From positions 1 through 19,262 of the forward strand of contig NZ_CP004397.1 of assembly GCF_000819565.1 (NCBI RefSeq): a stretch of DNA of 19,262 nucleotides. Reading direction: 5' to 3'. The translations under genes were made by a program, and so were the position numbers. The notes under the pieces are model-generated. The model was not told the DNA's origin. It ran no database searches and saw only the letters and a program-made list of their open reading frames with translations. Below, piece by piece: positions 7,711 through 14,588 of this stretch. Position 1 is the stretch's first letter. Each line of letters opens with the position of its first letter. This stretch comes from Celeribacter indicus (lineage in GTDB: Bacteria > Pseudomonadota > Alphaproteobacteria > Rhodobacterales > Rhodobacteraceae).

Positions 7711-8308
7711 TCCCTACCGCTTCGAGATTTCACTGAGTGTTCTGAACCATCTCGGGCGAAACCTTTACAGGAACTTCGTCACGGTTCTTGGCGAGGCAAT
7801 TTCAAACTCTTGGGACGCCAACGCCAAGAACGTCTGGATCGAGATTGACCGGGAAAATTCGTCATTTTCGATAAAGGACGATGGCGACGGCATGGACAGC
7901 GGAGACTTTCAGGGCAAATTCCTGAAGATCGGGTATTCCAAGCGCAAGGCGGGTGGCAGCAAGTCCTCCACCGGACGGCCCTATATCGGTGCCAAAGGTA
8001 TAGGCAAACTGGCACTGCTTTCATGCGCAAAGCGCGTTTCCGTGTTCTCCAAAACAGGCGGCACAGACTACGTGGGCGGTGTTATCGACAATGCGGGCCT
8101 AGACGGCGCAATTCTGGGTGACAGAAGCACCGAAGAGTATCCGCTGGAACAACTGGACTTCTCGCTCATCAGCGAACTGCGTGAAGGCCACCAAAAGGGC
8201 ACGATAATCTACTTCGAAGGCACGAACGACCAGCTCAAGAACTCCGACGCTTACATAAACCCGCATTATTCGCCGAGCCGGCTCGGCGGCGCGCTGGAGG
8301 CGGGTTGA
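7688..8308 (+). pseudogene. GHKL (MutL/MORC-like) ATPase, 5' fragment cut by an IS
   Basis: This is the N-terminal part of a Bergerat-fold ATPase. The N box is EAISNSWDANA (Glu36, Asn40, Asp43), the G1 box is DDGDGM (64-69), and the G2 box is GAKGIGK (101-107). These residues bind ATP-Mg. TTG 7688 is preferred because GAGGAG lies 7 nt upstream; TTG 7673 is possible. Native coding continues through Ile190 and Lys191, where IS DNA begins. The frame then runs 16 codons into the IS and stops at 8308, giving a 206-residue product with an intact ATPase core but no C-terminal domains. The gene overlaps the upstream methyltransferase, so methylation and ATPase functions were coupled. Confidence 0.88.
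8255..8259. repeat. Target-site duplication, left copy (ATAAA)
   Basis: ATAAA lies directly outside the left end of the IS and is repeated at 10014-10018 directly outside the right end. It forms part of codons Ile190-Lys191 of the interrupted ATPase gene. Confidence 0.9.
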
Positions 8309-8327
8309 AGCCGTTCTTGCCGGCTTC
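8271..8327. terminator. Two hairpins inside the left end of the IS
   Basis: CGCCGAGCC and GGCTCGGCG at 8271-8288 form a perfect 18-bp palindrome. GAAGCCG at 8307-8313 and CGGCTTC at 8321-8327 form a second stem with a 7-nt loop. They are placed to stop or slow transcription crossing the IS end in either direction. Neither is followed by a T-run, so classical intrinsic termination is uncertain. Confidence 0.4.
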
Positions 8328-8487
8328 TGGGCACCAGCATGTTGCCGATGAGAGCTACGCATCCCGGTTTGGTTGAGAGAGTGGACGAGACGACATCCTT
8401 TGGATGATTTCGCCCTTTGGATCGGCCACGACTTCTGGCCGCCCCTGGGCGTTCATTCTGTCGGCGGCATCTGCAACTTGCTCGCGA

Positions 8488-9909
8488 TTATGGGTCGGCC
8501 CCGCGTAGCATCTGGATCTGCGGCCAGATGGCGGCCCAGTAGGGCGCGGCCGTTGCGGCAAGTATCAAGGTCATGCGCCGGGCTGAGATGATGAGACGAG
8601 CGCCGGCGCGCAGCACGCGTTCCCGCAGGCGGCGCAGGCTCCAAGGGGCTTTCGTGGCGCGCGCCATGGCCCGGCGCGCCACGTGCATGATCTGGTAGGC
8701 GAGCATGGCGACGAGCAACCGGACTTCGTTGCAGGCGAAGGCATCGATGGGGGGCGTGACCGATTTCGGCTTCTTGCCGCGCAGATGGGTCTTGGCGCGA
8801 TTGGTGGAGGACAGCGCTGGAGACAGCACGTCCATCAGCTCGCCCATGTGGCCTTCTGCTTTGCCGCGCTGGCGATAATGGTCCAGCAGGGCCTGCCCCT
8901 TCATCTGGAAGCGCGAGATCGAGGTGACGAGGAAGAAGCGGTCGAGCAGCAGATCGCCCTCGCGCTCCTTGACCACCAGCACCACACGGCGGGGCTCGTC
9001 CCAGCCCTGCGCCTGGTATTCCAGCTCATGCGTCCAAAGCCGCGGTTCCGTCGGCCGTCGTCCCGGCGGTCGCTTCATGTGCGGCGCCGCGAGCCTGTCG
9101 AGGGCTGCGTTCGCCCGCAGGCGGGCGACGTGGTGGATGCCGCGCCCCTCCAGGCCCGACAGGAGCGCGCCAGAGGGGAAGCCTGCATCGATGCGCACGG
9201 TCGTGATCTTGCACAGGCTGGCCTCGGCCCGATCGACGACGTCGAGAATGACGTCCAGCGCACCGTCGGCAGTGCCGACATTGCCGGGGCGTAAACGCGC
9301 GTCGAGCATGTCGCCGGTCTCGGCGATGGAGGTGACCAGCGGGTGATAGACCCGGGTCCGGTAGTGCCCGTTCCACTCGGCCTTCGGTTGATGGCCATGC
9401 ACCTCGATGGGCAGACTGTCGACGTCCAGCGTCATGCGAGTGCGCCGCTGCCCGCCATTCTCGGCGCGCAGGTTCCGACCGGCGAGTTCGAGGGCAGCCT
9501 CCCGCAGAACCTTCAGGTTGCCTGGCTCCGCCAGCATCGCTGTGCAACGCGAAAGCGTGGGCTGAGAGGCCAGCCCAGGGTGCCCAGTCAGCGGCGTCAG
9601 CCCGGCCGACGAGGCGGCCGCCACACGCATCGCTGGATCATGCCGCAGGGCATCCGCATCGTCGTGGTCCTGCCAACCCTGAGCAACCAGGAGCACCATG
9701 GTCCGCAAGAGCGACGGCAGGTCATGCACGACATCGGCTTGGCGGCGGCTGTCCTTCATCCGCGCCGCCATCCAGCCGATAATCCCGGTCGCGTCGAGAG
9801 CTTCTCGCAGCAGTACTGCGCCAGGATCGCCCGTCAGGCGCTCGGCGCGAGTTTCGATCGAAAGAGAGCGGTTGAATCCGGCCGTGACCGGCCGTAGCGT
9901 TTCACCCAT
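8488..9909 (-). CDS. IS1380-family transposase
   Basis: This is a DDE transposase of about 473 residues. The catalytic positions appear in TLDVDSLPIEVHGH (Asp162 or Asp164), TTVRIDAGF (Asp241), and YRQRGKAEGHMGEL (Glu), which is the IS1380 pattern. The length matches the family. I chose the ATG at 9909; a TTG at 9948 would add 13 residues, and neither has a strong ribosome-binding site. A tail after the DDE core (RRLRERVLRAGARLIISARRMTLILA) is rich in Arg, as is common in this group. The frame has no frameshift or stop, so the enzyme may be active. Confidence 0.93.
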   Translation of the reverse strand: MGETLRPVTAGFNRSLSIETRAERLTGDPGAVLLREALDATGIIGWMAARMKDSRRQADVVHDLPSLLRTMVLLVAQGWQDHDDADALRHDPAMRVAAASSAGLTPLTGHPGLASQPTLSRCTAMLAEPGNLKVLREAALELAGRNLRAENGGQRRTRMTLDVDSLPIEVHGHQPKAEWNGHYRTRVYHPLVTSIAETGDMLDARLRPGNVGTADGALDVILDVVDRAEASLCKITTVRIDAGFPSGALLSGLEGRGIHHVARLRANAALDRLAAPHMKRPPGRRPTEPRLWTHELEYQAQGWDEPRRVVLVVKEREGDLLLDRFFLVTSISRFQMKGQALLDHYRQRGKAEGHMGELMDVLSPALSSTNRAKTHLRGKKPKSVTPPIDAFACNEVRLLVAMLAYQIMHVARRAMARATKAPWSLRRLRERVLRAGARLIISARRMTLILAATAAPYWAAIWPQIQMLRGADP

Positions 9910-10013
9910 GCGTGCGTCCGAAGCTGCTGGCGGATTTTGGTGTAGCAACTTGATTCTACGGCGCTTTCAGGCGCACGCAACCTGCCCCCATCGATTTGGA
10001 TGAATAAACCGGG

Positions 10014-10018
10014 ATAAA
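10014..10018. repeat. Target-site duplication, right copy (ATAAA)
   Basis: This copy is identical to 8255-8259 and directly abuts the right IS end (CCGGG). Reading on from it gives codons ATA AAG AAG CTT, in frame with the 3' fragment of the ATPase gene. Confidence 0.9.
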
Positions 10019-11105
10019 GAAGCTTCTTGCCCTGAGCTTCAAATTCTCGTTGCTGGACGAAGAGTTTACGATCCATGTCAGCGGCGATCCCGTCACTGTT
10101 GACGACCTGAAGCCGTTGTCCGACGCGACCCAGTTTCTATGGAGCGTCAACGGCTACACCGACGCCTACATTGATGGATTGAACACCCTCGAACTGCCCG
10201 CGTCGGAAGTGACGACACCGTTGGATATCAAGGGGTTTGTCGCATCGGTAAAGAAACCGGCCAACCTCAAAATCACCGGAACCGACGAGCGCGCCACAAT
10301 CGACCTGTTTGTGAATGGCAGACTCCGCGAGAAGAACATCATACGGCACATCCCGTCCCAACGGATTGTGGAAAGCTATATCTACGGGCAAATCCACTTT
10401 GACACCCTCGATCGCGAAGGCACCGATCCCTTTACCAGCAGCCGGGAAGGTATCGTGGAAGACGATGAGAAATTCCGCAGTCTGATGGATTATCTCAAGC
10501 GGGATTTGCTCACAAAGATCATTGATGAGTGGGACAAGTTTCGCCTCGAAGTCAAAGACGAAGGCGACGACGACAACACGCGGAAATCCAAGCGTGACAG
10601 GAAGGCGCAGGCACTGGTGTCAGAGGCGAAGAAAGACTTTCAACCTAATGACGACGCGCCGACAAAGGATATTGTCGAGGAATGGCTGACCGAGATGCAG
10701 GCGGATGCCGAGTTCAACACTTCTGCATATGTGGACTGTTTTTTGTCGGAAAATTTGGTCCGCAAGTACATTGGTCATAAAAACCTCAGCCCGATCGACG
10801 GTATCCAGAAAGAGATCGTCAAATTCAAAGAGCGAGAGGAGAAAACCAAGCAGGCAGCAAATATCAGCTTCCCGATCCGGCAAACTTCTCTCGATCTGAG
10901 CTACTTGGATATGGACGCACTGGCATTCACAGCAGAGGGCAGCAAGTCGACAAACACGCAGTCCCTTTGGGGCGACGCAATCGGATTCAAGCCTGTCCGA
11001 AACGCTGTAGGCCACACGGGTCGCCTCACGAATGTGGCTAAAAACCACCTGAACACGACTTTCGAGAATATCAAAGCGCGGGTCAGGACACTCCTATCAA
11101 ACTAG
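10014..11105 (+). pseudogene. GHKL ATPase gene, 3' fragment, with HEPN-like RN-x3-H motif
   Basis: This is the remainder of the interrupted ATPase gene. It begins in frame IKKLLALSFKFSLLDEEFTIHV, the transducer-like segment expected after a GHKL domain. A charged, coiled-coil-like stretch (DEWDKFRLEVKDEGDDDNTRKSKRDRKAQ) follows. The C terminus contains KPVRNAVGHTGRLTNVAKNHL, with Arg at 10998-11000 and His at 11013-11015 (R518 and H523 in the rejoined protein). This fits the Rx4-6H signature of HEPN ribonucleases. Removing the IS and one ATAAA gives a 553-codon frame from 7688 to the stop at 11105. A TTG at 10050 could start a separate product, but no good ribosome-binding site precedes it. 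The HEPN assignment is a hypothesis. Confidence 0.8.
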
Positions 11106-11333
11106 CAGGTTCCATGCGCTAACCTGTCCACGTTGGATGTGGGCCAGATTTGACCAGCCTGAACTGCCAAAAACCTGCCAAAACATCAAGGGTTTTGCTA
11201 GGCGTTTTTGGCACGGCCAAGTCATTGATCTCGGGCAGGATGCGGCATGTGGCCAAAAACGACCGTTTATGGCCTTAAGGATTACCCGAGGGCTTGTCTA
11301 TGACGCATGATATCCAAGCCCTCGGCGCAAAAG
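11106..11333. other. Intergenic region with two strong inverted repeats between convergent genes
   Basis: TGCCAAAAAC (11165-11174) pairs perfectly with GTTTTTGGCA (11204-11213). Nested inside are CAAAAC (11179-11184) and GTTTTG (11192-11197). A further GCCAAAAACG begins at 11252. CCGAGGGCTTG (11286-11296) pairs perfectly with CAAGCCCTCGG (11315-11325). The genes on both sides end here, so these may be bidirectional terminators, although neither has a clear T-run. The second dyad lies 9 bp from the end of the orphan parA-like gene and could also be a protein-binding site. No gene was found here. Confidence 0.6.
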
Positions 11334-12392
11334 CTATTCGATTTCTTGGACAAACCCGGCGATGTTTGGTTGCTGCTTATCCAACTGCGACTGGTTGACC
11401 ATGACCGATCGGCCTGCAAAGCTCTTCTGACCTGCAGTCAGCCGGTTGATCGGGATACCCATCGCGCCAGACACGACCGATGCAGTGTTCGCATCGTTGA
11501 TCTGCTCTTCGAACATCTGCTTGAAACCTCGCTTGCTGGTCGGGGCAGGAGTGCCGCTTGGGTGTGGGCAGAACAGTTGCGGTTGATTTTGCCAGACCGA
11601 AAAGACTTCGTCGAAGATCTCATTAACAACATTCCTAAAGGCGCTTGCAGAACTGTTGTTCATTTGGGTGAGGCGGTTGCCCACGTAGCTGTAGATCAAA
11701 GGCAGGGACATCCGGTACTGCATGGAATTTCTGTAGAATTCCGATTGCACCTGTCCAGGGCGGCGCTGAATACCATAAACGAGGGACAGCACCGATTTCA
11801 CAGCACGCTTGGATGATCCATCTGCAGAAAACGGGATAATTAACCGGTCTGCCGCGCTCATCGCCATTTCCGTGTAAATTGTGAAACTGGGATTGCAGTC
11901 GATAAACACAGTAATCCGCTCTTGTCCCCAAGAGCGACGAACGTCCTCAATTAAGTCACTGATCCAAGTATGAACAATACGCCATGCGTCCGCAGGACCT
12001 GCAGTGCAGGCCAGACGAACCTGCGAAGATTGCATCTCTAGTTCTTCGTCGCCACACACCAGGTACAGGTTATCACTCACAAAATGGTTGTGTTGGCTTA
12101 CCTGCGTCAGGAAATTCGCGCCGCTGTGCGGTGTCATGTAGGGGCTGACTATGCGCTCAGCCACGTATCCTGAAATAGTTTGGGCCGGGCGGTTCGCAGA
12201 CAACGCTTCAATAGCGTCCTCACCGCGCTCCATCCCCCCCAGCAACATACTGGAGGAGTTCGCTTGCGGGCACAGGTCCACGACCAAAACTTTCTGTTGG
12301 GGGTGTGTACGTGCGTACTCGCTTGCGACCTGAAACGAGAGATAGCTTTTCCCGACTCCCCCCTTGTTGTTCCATAGTGCGTAAATTGACAT
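11334..12392 (-). CDS. Orphan ParA-like (MinD/ParA) ATPase
   Basis: This is a 352-residue P-loop ATPase with a deviant Walker A motif (NNKGGVGKSY, residues 8-17), an A' motif VLVVDLCPQANSS, and a Walker B-like strand VFIDCNPSF. It is much longer than the plasmid's other ParA and differs in sequence. No ParB-like or small partner gene lies next to it. The start is ATG 12392, with GGAG 9 nt upstream. A longer frame to 12530 would add a non-conserved leader. Possible roles are a second partition or positioning system, a VirC1-like function in DNA transfer, or a phage-related function. The sequence does not choose among these. It converges on the interrupted ATPase gene. Confidence 0.85.
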   Translation of the reverse strand: MSIYALWNNKGGVGKSYLSFQVASEYARTHPQQKVLVVDLCPQANSSSMLLGGMERGEDAIEALSANRPAQTISGYVAERIVSPYMTPHSGANFLTQVSQHNHFVSDNLYLVCGDEELEMQSSQVRLACTAGPADAWRIVHTWISDLIEDVRRSWGQERITVFIDCNPSFTIYTEMAMSAADRLIIPFSADGSSKRAVKSVLSLVYGIQRRPGQVQSEFYRNSMQYRMSLPLIYSYVGNRLTQMNNSSASAFRNVVNEIFDEVFSVWQNQPQLFCPHPSGTPAPTSKRGFKQMFEEQINDANTASVVSGAMGIPINRLTAGQKSFAGRSVMVNQSQLDKQQPNIAGFVQEIE

Positions 12393-12690
12393 GCTCTTGC
12401 TCTCCACTTGTTTGACGCCTCTTCGCACGTATCGCTTGTTTACTCGTAATATTTTTTGCTCATCGCTATTCGAAATATGGGTAGCAGCTCGACTCCCAGC
12501 CAAAAAGCGAAGTGCATCTCTTCCGGGCATTCCATGCCCGTCTGCGCGAAGCGCCGGGCCTGTCGGCGGGTGGCCATCTGGCTGCCCGCCGACAGGTCAC
12601 CCAGAAACCACCCACGCCCAAGACCACGCCACAGCGCAAAAGGCCCCCGCCTGCTGACGGGGGCCTCGATCATTTCGGCGGTGCGGGCTG
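12393..12690. other. Intergenic region between ardC and the orphan parA-like gene, hairpin-rich
   Basis: CGGGCAT (12524-12530) and ATGCCCG (12534-12540) form a stem with a 3-nt loop. CCTGTCGGCGGG (12559-12570) and CCCGCCGACAGG (12585-12596) form a perfect 12-bp stem. The ardC terminator follows at 12637-12666. The A/T-rich stretch at about 12440-12475 probably holds the promoter of the parA-like gene on the minus strand, but no confident -35/-10 pair was identified. Open frames on both strands here look like noise. Confidence 0.5.
12637..12666 (-). terminator. Intrinsic terminator of ardC
   Basis: AGGCCCCCG (12641-12649) and CGGGGGCCT (12658-12666) form a perfect 9-bp GC stem with an 8-nt loop. 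Read on the minus strand it is followed by TTTT. It lies 25 bp beyond the ardC stop codon. Confidence 0.85.
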
Positions 12691-13575
12691 TTACTCGGCG
12701 GCCATCCTGTCGGCCTGTGCCGTGCGGGCCATGATGTAATCCACGGCCTTCTGCGCCTCGGACGCGGCGCGGAAAATCGCACGGCTGTCTTCCTTCATCG
12801 CCTCAAGCCATCCTTCGACATAGGCCGCGCTCTGGTCAAATTCAGGCTCCACCCCGATCTGCGCGCAAAGCATGCAGTTTCCGATTTCGGCGACCAGCTC
12901 CTCGAACGCATAGGCCTTGCGGTCATTGAACCGGCCCAAGCGGTCAAGCCGCTTTGTCGCGCCTGTCCAGTGGGTCAGCTCATGCGCCAAGGTGCCGTAA
13001 TATCCTGCGGCCCTGTGAAACGTGCCAATCGGCGGCATATGAATCCGGTCGGTCTTGATGTTGTAATAGGCGCGCGGCTCCTCGGTCACGTCGATCTGCG
13101 CGCCGGACGCGGCAAAGAAGGCCTCCAACGTGGGGTCGGCTACGGTGCCAAGATCGCGGGGCGGATCGGGCAGGATATAGAATTCAGCGGGCAAGCCCTC
13201 GATCTGATCGGCATTGAACACGCGGTAGGCCTTGGCATAGGGGATCTGGCGTTCCTCGCCGTTCTCGTCCTCACGCTCAACGGTGCCGTATTTCACGACC
13301 GTGGCGGATTTCTCGCCCTTGCGAACATGGCCCCCAAACTGCTTGGCCTGATTGAACGTCATCCAGCGAGCTGAGCTGTAATCCTTGGCCATCGCCGTGG
13401 CCCAAAGCATCAGGATGTTGATACCCCGATAAGCCTCGCCGTTGAACCGTTCCGGCAAGCTGACCGATACGCCACCGCCGGTCCACGGCTTGCGCCAGGG
13501 CGGCGTTCCCGCCTCGATCTGCGCAATGATCTGATTGGTGACATGGGAATAAACGTCAAACTTTTCTGCGGTCAT
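12691..13575 (-). CDS. ardC: ArdC-type antirestriction protein
   Basis: This 294-residue ArdC homologue has an N-terminal ssDNA-binding domain (about 1-130, including GTPPWRKPW and FNGEAYRGINILML). A C-terminal zinc-metalloprotease-like domain follows, with the motif HELTH (His198, Glu199, His202) and a downstream EELVAEIGNCML. ArdC proteins protect incoming conjugative DNA from type I and some type II restriction. The start is ATG 13575 with AAGGAGG 7 nt upstream. The frame continues upstream to 13863, but that part lacks family similarity. It has its own terminator and sits near the mobilisation genes, as expected for an early-transfer gene. Confidence 0.93.
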   Translation of the reverse strand: MTAEKFDVYSHVTNQIIAQIEAGTPPWRKPWTGGGVSVSLPERFNGEAYRGINILMLWATAMAKDYSSARWMTFNQAKQFGGHVRKGEKSATVVKYGTVEREDENGEERQIPYAKAYRVFNADQIEGLPAEFYILPDPPRDLGTVADPTLEAFFAASGAQIDVTEEPRAYYNIKTDRIHMPPIGTFHRAAGYYGTLAHELTHWTGATKRLDRLGRFNDRKAYAFEELVAEIGNCMLCAQIGVEPEFDQSAAYVEGWLEAMKEDSRAIFRAASEAQKAVDYIMARTAQADRMAAE

Positions 13576-14035
13576 TTGTGACCCTCCTTCGAGTGACGCG
13601 GGCCGGGTTTCTTCCCCTTTCCGCCGATGGGCGGGCCTTCCTGTTCTGATCTTTGGAATGCCCATGCATTCCGAAGGGCAGAGCAGGTAAGGGCAAAGCC
13701 CGTCCTGCGGCCCGGCGGGGCCGTGACAACCGGGTGGAGGGCGTGAATTTGGGAGGGAACCGCGCGCCTGCGCGTGGGAGGAACCGGAATTCTCGACCGG
13801 AACCGACGCCATCGGCGGCGCTTGCCGGTTTTCTCGGACCTGCCGGGATGGCAGGCGGATCAACAGGATTGGAAACTGTCAGGGTTGGGGTGAGCGGGCT
13901 TCAGCCCGTCGATCCCCTGCACTGTCTATCGCTCAAAGCGAGACCGGCATACTGCCGGGATCACAGGACCGACTTTCAACGAATGTCGCATATATCGCGT
14001 GGAGCCGATGGCTGTCGGCAGGGTAAAACCACCAG
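13576..14035. other. 460-bp intergenic region between ardC and the XRE gene
   Basis: No credible gene was found. Short hairpins are present: GGAATG/CATTCC (13655-13672), CGGCCC/GGGCCG with loop GGCG (13708-13723), and CGGGCT/AGCCCG (13895-13908). GGGAGGGAACCG (13751) and GGGAGGAACCGG (13776) are near-repeats, and ACCGGAA occurs at 13783 and 13796. The divergent promoters of ardC and the XRE gene must lie here. CGCATATATCGCG near 13987 is a near-palindrome that could bind the XRE protein. Confidence 0.4.
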
Positions 14036-14245
14036 ATGAACCTCCGGGAACGCGTAGCAAAGAACATCATTGATCGCCGCAAGAGCATTGGCCTGAGTCA
14101 GGAAGACCTGGCGAGACAGGCTGGCCTCAGCCGTGCCTATGTCGGCAAGATCGAGAACGCGCGATTTTCTGTGACCATCGACACGATTGAGAAGATTGCT
14201 CATGCCCTGGAGGTTGAAGCGGATGTCCTGTTCGAACCTCGATAG
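14036..14245 (+). CDS. Small XRE/Cro-family HTH regulator
   Basis: This is a 69-residue protein consisting almost entirely of one HTH domain: GLSQEDLARQAGLSRAYVGKIENARFSVTIDTIEKIAHALEV. Size and layout match stand-alone XRE repressors and the controller (C) proteins of restriction-modification systems. No nuclease or toxin gene adjoins it. The first R-M operon is about 12 kb away on the linear map. It probably controls the divergent ardC or its own promoter (inference). The ribosome-binding site is weak (GGCAGGG). It converges on the next gene with a 32-bp gap. Confidence 0.88.
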   Translation: MNLRERVAKNIIDRRKSIGLSQEDLARQAGLSRAYVGKIENARFSVTIDTIEKIAHALEVEADVLFEPR

Positions 14246-14273
14246 CCAGACGCGAAAGCAGCGATCTCTGGCT
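14244..14273. terminator. Possible bidirectional terminator between convergent genes
   Basis: AGCCAGA (14244-14250) and TCTGGCT (14267-14273) are perfect 7-bp arms around a 16-nt loop. The stem begins at the XRE stop codon and lies beyond the end of the opposing gene. There is no clear T-run on either side. Confidence 0.35.
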
Positions 14274-14277
14274 TGCT

Positions 14278-14553
14278 TCACTCGACCGGTGCATCCGGTT
14301 TTTGATCGAACAGGATCACCCTCCCATCCCCACTGTCCGGATCGTTGACCAGGACAAACGGCACATCCGCGCCGTCCGTCTCATAGAGACAGCGGTACTT
14401 CATCCGGCCATCGAGCGGATCGCGCACCCGGTCGTATCGGTAGCTGTGCGGGATGCCCTTCTCGATCCAGCCTTCGACACCTGCGGGCGTCACAAGCGAT
14501 AACGGCTTTCCGTCCAGCAAGATCGTCTTGCCCACGTTGAATACTTCATACAT
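14278..14553 (-). CDS. Small conserved-type plasmid protein of unknown function
   Basis: This is a protein of about 91 residues starting MYEVFNVGKTILLDGKPLSLVTP. It is predicted to be mostly beta-strand, with no membrane segment or known motif. ATG 14553 has GAGGAG about 9 nt upstream and is my choice. A GTG at 14592 would give 104 residues and overlap the relaxase stop as GTGA, which suggests translational coupling. It lies directly behind the relaxase gene in the same orientation and probably shares its transcript, so a role in mobilisation or its regulation is possible. I do not recognise the family. Confidence 0.7.
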   Translation of the reverse strand: MYEVFNVGKTILLDGKPLSLVTPAGVEGWIEKGIPHSYRYDRVRDPLDGRMKYRCLYETDGADVPFVLVNDPDSGDGRVILFDQKPDAPVE

Positions 14554-14588
14554 CCGGTCTGTCTCCTCTGTCGTTTCACCGGGTTGCG

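Larger units (their letters stand above)
8260..10013 (-). mobile_element. IS1380-family insertion sequence, 1,754 bp, complete
   Basis: The ends are imperfect inverted repeats. The left end reads CCCGCATTATTC, and the right end read inwards is CCCGGTTTATTC, 10 of 12 identical. A perfect 5-bp duplication (ATAAA) flanks the element. The single transposase gene lies on the minus strand. A perfect 18-bp palindrome at 8271-8288 sits just inside the left end. The element carries no passenger gene. Intact ends, an intact target duplication and an intact transposase frame suggest a recent insertion. Confidence 0.92.

Noticed and set aside
10050..11105. Independent gene starting at TTG 10050
   Set aside because: The frame is open upstream into the target duplication and rejoins exactly with the ATPase fragment; no ribosome-binding site precedes the TTG.
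12440..12739. Several 60-90 residue frames on both strands
   Set aside because: They cross the ardC terminator and hairpins and show no motif.
13653..14039. 128-residue frame upstream of the XRE gene
   Set aside because: Low-complexity Arg/Gly/Pro composition, no ribosome-binding site, and it runs through hairpins and the expected promoter region.
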